This document shows positions 32,401-43,360 of a DNA stretch of 64,000 nucleotides, piece after piece. Position numbers and translations under genes: made by a program. This DNA comes from Symsagittifera roscoffensis (lineage: Eukaryota; Xenacoelomorpha; Acoela; Convolutidae): the NCBI RefSeq assembly GCF_963678635.1, contig NC_087067.1:12560844-12624843 (forward strand). The letters run 5' to 3'. The notes under the pieces were generated by a model. It saw nothing but the letters and a program-made list of their open reading frames with translations. It was not told the DNA's origin and did not search any database. Each line of letters opens with the position of its first letter. The stretch's first letter is position 1.

Positions 32401-34109
32401 GAATTTTTAGTCTTGAGAAACAACGACAGACAAAAACAATTTTAAGAAAAAAAGGTTAATTCAATTTTGCATACAGCAAAAAAATCAATAATAGTTTTGC
32501 GTAATTTTTATAACATTTTTCGCACACATGATCAAAAGTCAAAAAAACTTTTCCATTTAGCAAAAATGATTTTTTTGTTAGACCATTTTCTTAAGAAAAA
32601 TCAAAACAGACTTTTTGCTACTTTGCAAGAAATTTTCGCAAGAAAACATTTGCACATATGTTAAAAAGTAGTTTCAGTTTAAATATTTGCGATAATTTTA
32701 TTGGATTTTTTGCACAACATTAAAGTTTTCAAAAACCATAATTTAACATTGATTTCCAGAGAACAAGTGAAAAAAGCGAGGGTTTTTTAAAAGTTTTTTG
32801 AAAAAACTATTTGTTTCGCATCACGCAAAAAACCGTTCCCAAAAAAAAATTACTGCAAAATTTTTGAAAATTCAAGGATGATTTTTTTTGAAACTTTTTT
32901 TCAATGAGTTCATATTCTTGATGAAACAAAACTTGAAACAATTTTCAGTCACAAAGCTCTCTAATTACATCGTTTTTGTGAATAGAAACTATTTAAATTG
33001 AAATACTATTGATTATGTAGGAAAACTCAATTGTGTATGAAACTCATGTATTTGGCATGTTCACTAATCATAGACCAAAACAATCAAAGAAACAATCAAG
33101 GTTTTTTAAGTAAAAAGAATTAAATTTTGACTTTTGAACTTTGCGAATCCTCTCCAAGAATGCTGATCTAAGAGTCTGGATGAACCCAAGCTTTTGAACG
33201 GACAGAGTTTATTAAAAACTTTTAAATTGTTTCCACAAAAAGGCACTGGGTATTTATTCTGGTATTCTTTATTTTGAATTGTGCTCAGCTGGTCGGTTTA
33301 AGGGACTGAGCACTTTACCTCTTGATTAAATTTCATTGAAGTGAACTTTGAGTTTGTACAAATAATCAGTACAGTCAACATTTTGATAAGTGAAACGGTA
33401 GTTTGTGCAAATCTTGTTGAAAGGAAAGAAAGGATCTTATTGAATATCGTACAAAATAGAAAACTTCAAAGACTTTACTCAGAAAAAGAAAAGTTTGATT
33501 TTGTTTTTTAATTATCCGATGAGGAGGCTTTCAGGAAAAACATTTTAATTGACGAATGCACTAAAAAAACGTTCAAAAACTTTTCATCAGCAAAAGCTCT
33601 TTTTTTCGTGTATCTGTAAGTTTTAGTATCCAAACATGAACCTTCATGAATTAGACCAAAAAATCCACTGTGGCGGTCTAATCGGATACGGATGTTTTCC
33701 GCAATCTCAAAAACTTCTAATATTCATGCAATTCTTCTTGATTCTGCTGGAACTGTTATTACTACAACGCAAAAAAATCTTTGTTTTTCTTATGTTGCAC
33801 TTGGTCTCATGAGTTCGTGCAAAAATCAAATAATCTATTTGGTGTACTATGCACCTTCCCGAAATCAAATTGAGCAGTGGTTATGAATAATATAAGAATA
33901 ATTTGTTGAGCTTGAAAAGCTTTAGACAAAAACTAAAAGCTACAAAAACAGATTTTTTTTGCAAAAACTACTGGTAAGAATTGGCATGAAAATCTGAAAG
34001 CAAAACTAACAACTTGGATGACTACGCTTTCAAGAAAATTCAAAACTTTAGTTTAAAGGTTAAAAAGCATGTAAATACTACCTTCTCATACTCTGAAATA
34101 TGAATTAGA
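29445..34109. other. Long gene-poor stretch
   Basis: I see no exon, RNA gene or transposon protein. ORFs are under 80 codons and AT-driven. Poly-A/T rich throughout. Confidence 0.5.
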
Positions 34110-34335
34110 TAATAATTAAATTCAACTCAGGACATGCCACAAAGCTAAAAGTTGTTAAAAACACAGTTTCAGTCTTTTTCTAAAACCCTTCCGGTTTCTT
34201 GAATCCGGTCGAAGAGCAGCTTTATCGTCACTCGGGAAGGGTAGTGAAATCCTCCCGATACCCCTCCGAATTCTCGGGAATTGCTCCGTAACGATTATAG
34301 ATGCACAATCGTTACAATTCGGAATAATAAATTCC
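34110..34335. repeat. Diverged fragment related to the LTR family
   Basis: It shares in order with 36185-36390: aattaaattcaa(c/t)tcagg, agctaaaagtt, aaaacacagttt, ttccgg-tt-cttgaatccgg, and the hairpin tgcaccacaatcgtt followed by aactcgg-like sequence. It is therefore an old relative of the 0.9-kb LTRs, sitting directly before the hammerhead candidate. Confidence 0.6.
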
Positions 34336-34390
34336 AAATTTTAATTCAAACGTTTTCGCACATTTTGTGCATCATCAGGACTAAAAATTT
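34336..34390 (-). ncRNA. Candidate hammerhead ribozyme (minus strand)
   Basis: Minus-strand reading gives stem I strand aaatttttagtc, core CTGATGA, stem II gcaca-aaa-tgtgc, core GAAA, the palindrome AACGTT as stem III, an unpaired T at the cleavage position, and gaattaaaattt pairing back to stem I. All invariant core bases are present in order. A single extra U precedes stem II. The tiny self-complementary stem III means it would cut well only as a dimer, as described for the hammerheads of Penelope-like elements. It lies just upstream of the PLE but on the strand opposite to its ORF. Confidence 0.7.
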
Positions 34391-34458
34391 TTTGGTTGGA
34401 AAGACAGGAAAGACCATTAAAAAACTTGGATGAAAGGTCAGTTAGAATTTAAGATGAG

Positions 34459-35790
34459 GTGATTTTGCGGGTAGTCTTAAGTTTTAGACCAAAAAACCCG
34501 GTACGAGACGAATTCAATGAAATTAACTTCCTTGCTGACATTGATAGTTTTTTGTCTGAACTGAAGTTAAATAGAATACCCGGAGAAACATTATGTGAGA
34601 TTGAAGGAGCTGCAAAGAGATATGTTAAGAATGTGAAACAGACCCCCTCTGACAAAGGTGTGGAAAAATCCAGAAAGCATTTGCAGGACAACGGTCTTCT
34701 GGCATTGCCGTTTGATAAGGGGGTGGGTTTTTGTGTAATAAAAAAGGAGACACATGAGAAAAAACTGAAACATTTATTACAGGCAGAACAATTTAGTGAG
34801 AGGAAGAATCTGACAGACAGCGTGATTATGGAAATTGAAAAAGATATAAACAAAGAATTACTCGCCATGAAAAAGAAGGACGAGATTAGCGAAGCGCTGT
34901 ATACTAGGTTGAGATAAACGGGAGCGCAGCCGGCTAGGCTGTATGGATTAGCAAAAGTACACAAACAAGGCACACCACGTCGTCCCGTCCTTTCTTTACC
35001 TGGTAGCTCATATAACAACCTAAATAACGCATTGGCAAAGTACTTTGATGAAATTGAGGGGGCAAACACAGAAACTAACACTCAAATGGCCAAGGAGATC
35101 TTGGAGAAAATTGAGCTGAACTCTGACGAGAATATAATCTCCCTTGATGTGAAGAGTTTGTACACTAATGTCCCGCTCAAGGAAGCGGTTGAAATAGCCC
35201 TGAGGAGATTATATGAGCAATTCAACCCTCCGGAAACATCTCGCAAGACTATGAAAAAACTACTGAATTTGGCAGTGAGTAAGGTACACTTTAAATGCAA
35301 TGGTTTGTGGTATGTACAAAAAGACGGTTTAGCATTGGGCGCCTCCCTTGCAGTAATTATAGTCAATTTGTGGCTCAAAGAATACGAACCTGCATTAACG
35401 AAAAAAGTACCAAAATTGACTGTGCTAAGTGAGGATAACAAGGAAGTGTGCCCTAGATGTCAGAAAAGGGTGATATATGGGACAAAAGGGGTAGAATGCG
35501 AAGATTGTTTGAATTGGTATCACTTAGGGTGTGGTAACATATCGGAATCCGAATACGCAGACGTCGCTGAAACAGTATGGTTTTGCATGACTTGCATAAA
35601 AACAACAGGAAGCAGATCGGACTGTGATTGGTGTTAAAGTTTTTCTACGATATGTGAACGACATAGTTAGAACGGTCAAGGACGATCCTGTGGTAGTTCT
35701 CGAGGCTGCCAATAAGTTGCATCCAAACTTGCAGTTCACCATAGAAGAATTTGATAGTAACGGTAATTTGGCCTTTTTTGACTTAAATAA
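34459..35790 (+). pseudogene. Penelope-like element reverse transcriptase with inserted PHD-type finger (first part)
   Basis: A PLE reverse transcriptase, a copying enzyme related to telomerase. Landmarks in order: LPFDKGVGFCVIKK, YGLAKVHKQGTPRRPVLSLP, ISLDVKSLYTNVP, and GLALGASLAVIIVNLWLKEYE. Next is a C4-H-C3 PHD-like finger at about 35446-35600 (CPRC, CEDC, WYHLGC, WFCMTC), and then FLRYVND with LHPNLQFTIEE. I know PHD-bearing PLEs of this type from corals. Defects: a TAA stop before the YGLAKVHK box (34915), a frame change near 35610 between finger and YVND, and YVDD changed to YVND, which removes a catalytic aspartate. At 35790, inside the LAFFDLN motif, it is cut by the large LTR element and resumes at 50874. 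The N-terminal end is missing. Confidence 0.88.
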
Positions 35791-36697
35791 TGTAACATTA
35801 GCCCGGAAGTACATATCGACGGAAAATGAAGCTAAGCTATAAAACGACTGGCCAGCGTCTAAACAGAGCACTACATGCTTTTCACCGTCTCTACCAAAGC
35901 CAGTACTTTTGGCGGTCTTTCTAACAGCGGGTCGACAAAACGTTACTGTTCTCTGGCTTCGACAAGAATGCTCAAATTAACTTACTTACATGAAAAATTA
36001 GTGAGCTCATGGCTAGGTCTCAGTATCCCCAGATCACGAGGTCACTCCTAAAAACAGCGCTACTACTATTTTTTATATTACCATTGTTTTTATTCAGTAG
36101 CTAAAAATCATCATCTCCATCGAAGTTGGATCAACCCTTTCCCTTAACTCCTAGCTTCTCATCGTCAGAAAATGAATCCAGATGTTAATTAAATTCAATT
36201 CAGGGCATAACTAGGAAGCTAAAAGTTCGTATAAAACAGTTTGAGTTCAAGTCCCAAGAACCCTCCGGATTCCTGAATCCGGGGAAAAACACCCTTATTT
36301 CCTCTCCGGAAGGCTTGTTTCCACCCTTAACGTTAGCGTGAATGGCCTTGCAACAATTGTAGCACCACAATCGTTGCAACTCGGAGCGGTTTCTGCTAAT
36401 ACTCTGTCGTATTTCTCTATTTTTCGTCGTTTTTCTCACAACTGTCGTGGTTGTTGTTTTCGCAACTATTATTGTTACTCTGTTTTTATTTTGGATTTCT
36501 TCCAAAATGGCGGTTTTTGACGTTTCTCAGAAAAATGACGTCACGATTCGAATTTTTGAGAATTTCCGAATCCTTCAGCCGTCACGATTTTTCTAATCGT
36601 CTGAATAACACTGTTAATCCTCTAAAACTGCCAATTCGGAAGGTTAGCTGCTAGCCCTCCGATACTGTCTTTTTGTCAATTCTGGTCGAATGTCACA
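35791..36697 (-). repeat. 3' LTR of the large element (copy 1)
   Basis: Starts tgtaacattagcccgg at the break in the PLE frame and ends gtcgaatgtcaca. The first and last nine bases are near-perfect inverted complements (tgtaacatt/aatgtcaca), as in TG...CA LTRs. It holds a hairpin around gcaacaattgtagcaccaca and the palindromic word ccggattcctgaatccgg. It is about 95 percent identical to 50033-50873, which lacks ~75 bp present here. Confidence 0.85.
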
Positions 36698-37652
36698 TAC
36701 TCCCCGGACAGCCCGGTCAATGTCCCCATTGAATCTCGTAGTCTTCGTAAAATTGGTACAGTGCCATCAAACAGAATTTACAAAATGCACTAAATCACTT
36801 TTATCCACGTCATACCGACTCACCGCAGGATTTAAATGGCATCGTACTACACTACTAAAGCCTTCCAAATTCTTTCACTTAATCTGCATTTTTGAGGATA
36901 TGACCTAAGATTAAACATTTTTTCTGACTTCCAATGTCTATGCCCTGATTTCAAAAATTTTTCTCCTAAGTTTTGAAAGGTGTCAGTTTGCAGGACAGTC
37001 CTGCCAATCAACAAGTTAAAATCTACTATGCTTCTTCCCTTCGGAAATTTTAGTTGTTATTTGTCCTGAATATTAAAATTAAGGAACTCTGTGGTTAGAA
37101 AGAACAATGAAACAATCTCCCTCTTCAAGAGTTTATCCAAGTCTTTCATGTCACCACAAAGTGATCAGTCGTCCTAGTTGAATAAAAACAATCATGCAGG
37201 CTAGAATATTTAAAAATACCCTTCACTCAAGCCTTTTTAAATAAATAGTAAGTGTCTCTAAAGCCACTAACTAAAATCAAAATGCAAATTTATATATGCA
37301 ACAAATTCTTTTAATGTTCAAAACTCAACTAAATGTTTTCTTTCAGTTTCAATTACAACTTGGTTACTTAGTTTCTCACTTGAGTTTTTTGTCACACATT
37401 TAAAAAAAATTCTGAGTTTTAATTTCTTCTCTTTCGTCACTTCTTTGTTTCTTCTTTTTTCGTCGTTTATAAGTTCAAAAACTTCTAAATTCTTCTAAGT
37501 TTCTTTCTTTTCGCATCTAGTTTTCCGGCCATTTGTCAATGCTCCTCCTCTTGCGGCATTGACACTGCACTTTCAGTTTCTGTGTCTTGCAACACATCGG
37601 TAGCTATTCTGACGCTGTTCGAAGCAGTCCTTGAACACTTCTTCTCTTCTAC
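36698..37652 (-). other. 3' untranslated region of the large element (copy 1)
   Basis: No long ORF. It aligns well with 59563-60378 in copy 2 (shared blocks include gcaggacagtcctgcca, a perfect small hairpin, and gtcaccacaaagtgatcagtc). Both end at the stop codons of the last ORF. Confidence 0.7.
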
Positions 37653-38465
37653 TCATTGCTTACAACAAGGTAGGGGGTCAACGTTAGATTCTCTGTTCCT
37701 GTAGAAGCTGTTGTGGAGACACAACGTCACGTTTCTCTTCAAACCTTCCTTCAACATCTCTTCTTTCTCCCTTCCATCACGTTCACTCATCCTGGAGATT
37801 CTCTTTATTGCGGTGGTCACTGCATTCCGATGAATTACAAAAGCTCGTTTGAAAGCTCCTGCTCCAATGTCTAGCTGATACGTACTGTACACTCCGCCGT
37901 GCTACAACATATGCTTCTTGGCATACTCGTACAATCATGCAGTCATGTTGGCTCTGAACCATGGCATCAGTCGTGTTCTTGCCCATATCTGTTTCATTTC
38001 CATTGGAAGTTTCAGAATCTTGCACATTGTCTCAAAAACATCTAAATCTTTTAGACAATACAAATTTTGCAATTGTTCTCTGGTTGGTGCCTCCTGTCTA
38101 TTGTTCTCTTTTACATGAGCTTCCAGCCATCGTATCGTCATCATTACTCCCACTATCACTATAGTTATGGGCCGTGATGAGTCTGGTAAGCCCATGGAGA
38201 GCAGCTCTCCACAGTCCCAGATCAACACCAGATTACTACGCCCGGGGTACCACCATCTTTGCAGCAAGCAATGGCAGGAAAACTCACCATGTGTTAACAT
38301 GATGCCTCTCCAATTCCGCTTTCCCGAAGCTTCCAAAAGTGGTTCCACTTCCATCATCACTCGGTGGTCTTCATCATTCTCATCTACTGTGTTGTAATCC
38401 GTAACGGTTGATCCTCTCTGTTTTTGTCTTTCAAAGTCACTGAAGTTCCCACTGACGTATCCCAT
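37653..38465 (-). pseudogene. Large element, last ORF, copy 1 (broken)
   Basis: Corresponds to the central and C-terminal part of the 435-residue ORF at 60379-61686: MGYVSGNFSDFEKQKQRG, EVEPLLEASG, WYPGRSNLVLIWDCGELLSM and DIGAGAFKRAFV are shared. At least two frame changes split it (near 37935 and 37890). It is not a known domain. Function unknown. Confidence 0.7.
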
Positions 38466-38557
38466 GAACTTCTTTCCCAGTATCGATTATAACTCCTCCT
38501 TAGTTCTCTCAACATTTTGCACAGTAACTCATAAGGTTTTTCCGACATTCTCGCTAG

Positions 38558-39468
38558 TCATACACACTTTGGCACTGAGAAGGCCTGATCCACTATCGTT
38601 CTCGTACTTTTTACATCCACAGCTACGAAATGCATTGGGTATCTGCTCTTGCACATTGGATCTAATGTCGATCCCACCAAACATCGCGCTCCCGATGGTC
38701 TTCGATAAGTTTCACTGGGTCGGATGTTCATTTCCGCCTCGATCGCTTCCCTCCACTTTCCTATGTGCTTTTGCTCAGTCTTCAAAACTCCTGGGAACCT
38801 TTCCACACTGATGGCCGTGACCATCTCATGTTTCTGTTCTAGATTCAATAGTGACTCTAAATAACCAAACATGCTGTAGAATCCTAGTGCAGTCACTAAA
38901 TTAACATCGTTTCCTCCATGGCAATCTGCGATCAGCTCCGTTTCCATTTTCGCTTTCATCACAATGTTTCCAAACATATTGTCAACTACTTGTGTTGTTT
39001 CTCCAGGGTTTTCACGCAACCCAGACCTCCACAGACATGACCTTCCAGTCCACAAACTTCTGCCAGACAGCTACCAGGTTTAACCCAGTCCTCTGGTCCC
39101 CAGCCAGGCAACTCTACTTTGTCCTCTCCATTGCTCTTAGAGGCTGTAGTCATCACGTTATAGATGATATTAAGATCACGCAGGTTACAGTCTGAATTTG
39201 TTTCCCTCTGTACGTCTTGTGTTGCACGTAATATCGAATCAACGTTGGGACTCGGACACCATGATGGTTTCATCAGTTCACGCACTACCATCAAACTCGT
39301 TCTCAGCAGTTCGTCTGAGAATCCCAATCCAAATTCTACCCGGTTGTCCGATTTTGGCACTGAAGGTGCAGTCACCTTTTCCACCAAGACTAGTCCAAGT
39401 GAGCTCTGGTATCCTTGGAGTTCTTTCTTCTCTCTCCTTTCTCCTTTATGTCCATTCCTCGGAACCAT
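38558..39468 (-). pseudogene. Large element, cysteine-cluster ORF plus start of last ORF, copy 1 (broken)
   Basis: Contains LGLVLVEKVTAPSVPKSDNR, DELLRTSLMVVRELMKPSWC and the CLAEVCGLEGHVCGGLGCVK cluster, matching 61714-62328. It then runs into the MVTAISVERFPGVLKTEQKH start of the last ORF. Two cysteines of the cluster present in copy 2 (CGCLDC) are lost here (CGGLGC). The join upstream to the SGNH-like segment is specific to this copy. Confidence 0.7.
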
Positions 39469-40271
39469 AAATTATTCGACATCGCCACAATTACTCGTTG
39501 GTCGTCATCTATTCCTGGCTTCAACTTGAGCTGTCGACTGAAGTTGGACAGTTCCAACCCCAGCACTTCGTCCAACACTAGCATGTGTAGTGAATGGTCC
39601 TTGAATCCTCTCATCGCTTTCGAGATGTCCGACCACACCGCAGGTATTTCAGCCCTGAGTGGTCTCAGATTCTCCATTTCTATCTCGCGATTTGAGGCCG
39701 ATATGATCACATCATATTTTCCTTCCGAGAGCAAAGTCACAATCGCATACGCGAACTTTAGTCCATCCGGGAGACGTGCATACCCCGGAGACAGTGCAAA
39801 CACGGCTCTCGGTGTTATCTTGGTGAAGGAACCTTCTTTCAGGGTATCCACTACTTCACCCATTCACTCGAGGATATCTTTTATCGCTGGCCATACAGCG
39901 GTTTCAGCCGTCGTAGGTTCTCTGAGTCTGCTCAGGAAACCTCTGCTGTGTAGATGCTCATTGATGCCAGCGAACACAATTGTGATTGGGTTCATATCTG
40001 TCTGCCTTTGCACTCCGATCGCCATCGACACGGATTGTGTTAGGTCCAGGTCGACCGCTGCCAACATTATCACATCAGGCCAAAACAGAGACTTGGAGGT
40101 ATATAAGAAGTCTGAATTCGCGACTATCATGATCTTGGCTTTCCTCATTTCTGCCTTGTCGTATGCAGCAAAGATGGTCTCATCTTTCTTTATTGCCTGC
40201 AACCCACCGTATCTCTGAAGATCACCTTCCTGATTCACTTGTTTCGGATGCGCTCTTTTTTCACTTGACCT
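39390..40271 (-). pseudogene. Second SGNH-like segment inside the large element (duplication)
   Basis: Bases 39616-40271 repeat 42738-43393 at a constant offset of 3122 bp without indels and about 98 percent identity. It encodes IMIVANSDFLYTSKSLFW, PDVIMLAAVDLDLTQSVS, PITIVFAGINEHLHSRGF, and after an in-frame TGA, MGEVVDTLKEGSFTKITPRA. The V-x-F-x-G-x-N-(E/D) word resembles block III of SGNH hydrolases; this is inference. Copy 2 of the element has no such segment here, so it is an insertion or conversion event within copy 1. Confidence 0.7.
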
Positions 40272-40282
40272 TTGTGTGAGCC

Positions 40283-41412
40283 TCAGCTCTTTTGTGTGAG
40301 CTTCAGCTCTTTGTTTGAGAATCTCCTGATTTCGTCTATTTTCCTCATGGGTTCTAGCTCCACGGATTCTTTCATGTTCACCCTCATTGGTTTGCTTTGA
40401 TGCACATCCAGCAGTGCTAGCAAGAGTAAGGATTTCGCTCGTTCATCGCCTTCTCTCAGTATCTTGACACAGGTGTTGAAGGCTGGCACTGAAGTTTGCT
40501 CTATCATGAACCGGATGAAACAGAGAGCGTCTCTCCGCTTCGCGCACGCTAGTGCTGCTCCCTCTTGGGTTATCGGATCTCTCATGCTCTTCATCAGGAA
40601 TACCTTTTCTTCCTCTGAATCATATTCCCCGCGAGTCAGTCCGATCATGCACCAGGCGAACCGCAGCTGTAATTCAGTTCTCACGTAAGGTACTGCTATC
40701 AGAGCGTGTATCTTCGGCGTGGTCCTCATTTCTTCTTCGAAGTACCGTAACACTACTGCTTTCCATGGAAGGCTCACCAATTGCTCGATCGTCTCTGCCT
40801 GCATCTCAGACGATGCTAGAGTCCCATATGCCTTCTGCTTGAGGGTGGTGCCTTGCATCATGGTCTCCAGATAAACTTCCATGGCACTTTTGTCTTCCAG
40901 AGCCATTAAGTGTCCTCTGGCCGAGTTTCTGTACTCCAACATCTCCATGTATCCACCGGCGGGTTCATCTATTCCACTGGGACTAGCAGTCCTATGACAC
41001 TTCCCTTTCCGTGGTTCATGGGAGACGGTTTAAACTCTTTCATGGCACTCTCTCCAAATTGGCTGAGTATTTCAATTTCCAATGGTGCTGCAGTCAGAGT
41101 GCGGTCACTCCTTTTGGATTTAATAACTGTTGATTTTATACCTGCAATGAGAATGGGTGGCACCATCGCTACATCAGTCAACATTCTGTCTGAGCCAGGC
41201 AATCGATCATCACCTTGTCCCAAATCCATAGCTTCGTCGACTCGTTTTCTTTTCGCTGAGTTGACAGCTTTTATCGAGATTTCAGAATCCACCTTAGTAT
41301 TTCCCGCTTTCCTCAATACCACTTTGCTCTGCAGCTTTATCTTCATTTCATTGATATTATCAATCAGCAATTTCGATCGCACCTCCCACTCTTCTTCGGG
41401 TAACGTTCCCAA
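40283..41412 (-). pseudogene. Large element, 537-residue-type ORF, copy 1 (broken)
   Basis: Homologue of 62383-63996. Shared words include FLGTLPEEEWEV, DLGQGDDRLPGSDRMLTD, FKPSPMNHGKGSV, MEMLEYRNSARG, GTTLKQKAYGTLASS, LVSLPWKAVVLRYFEEEMRT and ELQLRFAWCM. Copy 1 lacks about 94 residues after EEEWEV and a further dozen at about 40960, where a stop splits the frame. No known domain is seen. It is mostly helical, with basic N and acidic middle parts. Confidence 0.75.
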
Positions 41413-41472
41413 GAAGGGTACTCTGGCAGCGCTTTCTATCCTTGTTCGTTGTCTTTAGAATTGCCCGGAGAG

Positions 41473-41793
41473 CTACTCTACGGCAAATCCCGCCCATTCC
41501 TCGTCAAATCTCCCAGGCTTCGGAGTCGCTGCGTTGCTTATTCGCCTTCTCGTTGCCTGATCCGTGTAAGCAAACTGCGTATGCTGTAGCACTGCGGCGT
41601 TTCTGCCCACAAAACATGGATCCATCGTTTCCGAGAATTTCGCCATCCTCCTTTCATTGGTCTCAAAGGCTCTCAACCTAGGAGTTTGCACTGCGGAGAC
41701 TGCTCCGAGAAACATTTTTCTTATCAAAAGGAATTCAGGGATTTCCTCTGGCAGCTTCTTGTAATCTACGCAGCCTTTTGTCTCCTCTCTCAC
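41473..41793 (-). CDS. Large element, 106-residue ORF fragment, unknown
   Basis: Basic, helical stretch (PEEIPEFLLIRKMFLGAVSA to FDEEWAGFAVE) lying between the SGNH-like ORF and the 537-residue-type ORF. It is probably part of a longer protein whose frame is lost upstream near 41800. No family recognised. Its counterpart in copy 2, if any, is beyond the window end. Confidence 0.4.
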   Translation of the reverse strand: MREETKGCVDYKKLPEEIPEFLLIRKMFLGAVSAVQTPRLRAFETNERRMAKFSETMDPCFVGRNAAVLQHTQFAYTDQATRRRISNAATPKPGRFDEEWAGFAVE

Positions 41794-42040
41794 CTTGTGT
41801 TATGCTCCGGTGAGACGAGGAATTCTTGTGATCTCACCATTTGTCTTGTCATAGGGCCTTAGATTCCAGAGCTTCGGAAATACTTCATCGTGTCCTCTCT
41901 CCACTTCTACCATACGATCACGGAAGTGATCGTCGAAATTGACGACCGTCATTTCTGACTCCGATATCTTTGCAAACAACAGATCTACATCATGACGCGT
42001 CCACTGCTGATATGAGGTTCAGGTGCAGCACCGACCTACT

Positions 42041-42985
42041 TTATGCTTCCACCTTAACATCAGGGAACGCAAACGTGACTGCTGGTCCATAGATTAACGT
42101 CAGAAACTCCGTGGCTCCTCTGATCAACGCTAAGGGATCGGTCCTCATAGCTAAGCTTAGATCAGTTAACAGGGGCAAGCCCCCAGCATGTCGTCTCACG
42201 TCTTCCTCCCTCTCAATCGTCTCATCCTCTCCTGTTCCAAAGCGATTCTGCTGCAGGAGGTACTGGATAAGAGTATGTCTCAAATCTCTTATCTTACTCC
42301 AAGAATCCGTGGCTTTCTTCACGTCGAATCTCCTCAAATTCTCTCTCATCTGCTCTGGGTAACGTGTCAAGTTCGTCAGTCCTCCCAATTTTCCATGCGC
42401 TATCGCGATCAATGTCAGAAGTCCATCCAATCGCAAGTTCCGGACTCCTTCGGTGAGCAGTACCACCGGTCCTTTCACGAAATTTCCAAACGTCACGAAC
42501 AAGGCTAGTAGTTCAACGGTTGATACTTCCACGACTGCTTGGAGGATTTCTTTTATCAAATATCGAGAGAGTTTTGCGTAGACTTTCGCCAAGAAGGACG
42601 CGGTCCATCCGGCTCCCAGCCCATCCAGCACGCTATCAGTCCGTTCAAAGCCTTCTTCGCCCTTCACTTTCTGGTTCCAGAAAATTTCCAGGGTAACTTG
42701 GCACACTCTGTTTACAAACCCGACTGCCTTTTCCTCAGCTTTCGAGATGTCCGACCACACCGCAGGTATTTCAGCCCTGAGTGGTCTCAGATTCTCCATT
42801 TCTATCTCGCGATTTGGGGCCGATATGATCACATCATATTTTCCTTCCGAGAGCAAAGCCACAATCGCATACGCGAACTTTAGTCCATCCGGGAGACGTG
42901 CATACCCCGGAGATAGTGCAAACACGGCTCTCGGTGTTATCTTGGTGAAGGAACCTTCTTTCAGGGTATCCACTACTTCACCCAT
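42041..42985 (-). CDS. Large element, 314-residue ORF continuing the SGNH-like protein
   Basis: Starts at an ATG directly after the in-frame TGA that ends the preceding ORF (…KDILE, stop, MGEVVDTLKEG). Up to AVWSDISKA it equals the second segment at 39.8 kb; it then diverges to an alpha-helical tail (FVNRVCQVTLEIFWNQ to ALIRGATEFLTLIYGPAVTF). Because the protein sense runs on across the TGA, the two ORFs were one protein, or the stop is read through. No enzyme signature beyond the SGNH-like N part. Confidence 0.6.
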   Translation of the reverse strand: MGEVVDTLKEGSFTKITPRAVFALSPGYARLPDGLKFAYAIVALLSEGKYDVIISAPNREIEMENLRPLRAEIPAVWSDISKAEEKAVGFVNRVCQVTLEIFWNQKVKGEEGFERTDSVLDGLGAGWTASFLAKVYAKLSRYLIKEILQAVVEVSTVELLALFVTFGNFVKGPVVLLTEGVRNLRLDGLLTLIAIAHGKLGGLTNLTRYPEQMRENLRRFDVKKATDSWSKIRDLRHTLIQYLLQQNRFGTGEDETIEREEDVRRHAGGLPLLTDLSLAMRTDPLALIRGATEFLTLIYGPAVTFAFPDVKVEA

Positions 42986-43360
42986 TCACTCAAGGATATC
43001 TTTTATCGCTGGCCATATAGCGGTTTCGGCCGTCGTAGGTTCTCTGAGTCTGCTCAGGAAACCTCTGCTGTGCAGATGCTCATTGATGCCAGCGAACACA
43101 ATTGTGATTGGGTTCATATCTGTCTGCCTTTGCACTCCGATCGCCATCGACACGGATTGTGTTAGGTCCAGGTCGACCGCTGCCAACATTATCACATCAG
43201 GCCAAAACAGAGACTTGGAGGTAAATAAGAAGTCTGAATTTGCGACTATCATGATCTTGGCCTTCCTCATTTCTGCCTTGTCGTATGCGGCAAAGATGGT
43301 CTCATCTTTCTTTATTGCCTGCAACCCACCATATCTCTGAAGATCACCTTCCTGATTCAC
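42986..43360 (-). CDS. Large element, SGNH-like ORF, N-terminal part
   Basis: A 124-residue frame, NQEGDLQRYGGLQAIKKDE to WPAIKDILE. A beta-strand plus VANSDF pattern and the FAGINEHLHSRG motif resemble SGNH/GDSL hydrolase blocks I and III, but the catalytic Ser and His cannot be placed with certainty. Upstream the same sense continues at 43728-43420 in another frame. An exact relative lies at 39864-40238. Confidence 0.55.
   Translation of the reverse strand: MNQEGDLQRYGGLQAIKKDETIFAAYDKAEMRKAKIMIVANSDFLFTSKSLFWPDVIMLAAVDLDLTQSVSMAIGVQRQTDMNPITIVFAGINEHLHSRGFLSRLREPTTAETAIWPAIKDILE

Noticed and set aside
34449-35081. 210-codon minus-strand ORF opposite the PLE
   Set aside because: It is the antisense shadow of the Penelope reverse transcriptase, whose motifs are unambiguous on the plus strand.
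35791-36697. LTR as a hammerhead-bearing retrozyme
   Set aside because: I looked for CTGATGA plus GAAA in both strands of the LTR copies and found only partial words (for example ttgatga at 54577), not a full core.
39415-40218. 267-codon plus-strand ORF inside the large element
   Set aside because: It is antisense to the SGNH-like and neighbouring minus-strand ORFs, is Ser/Leu-rich in the way antisense frames are, and matches nothing. The minus strand carries the conserved words between copies.
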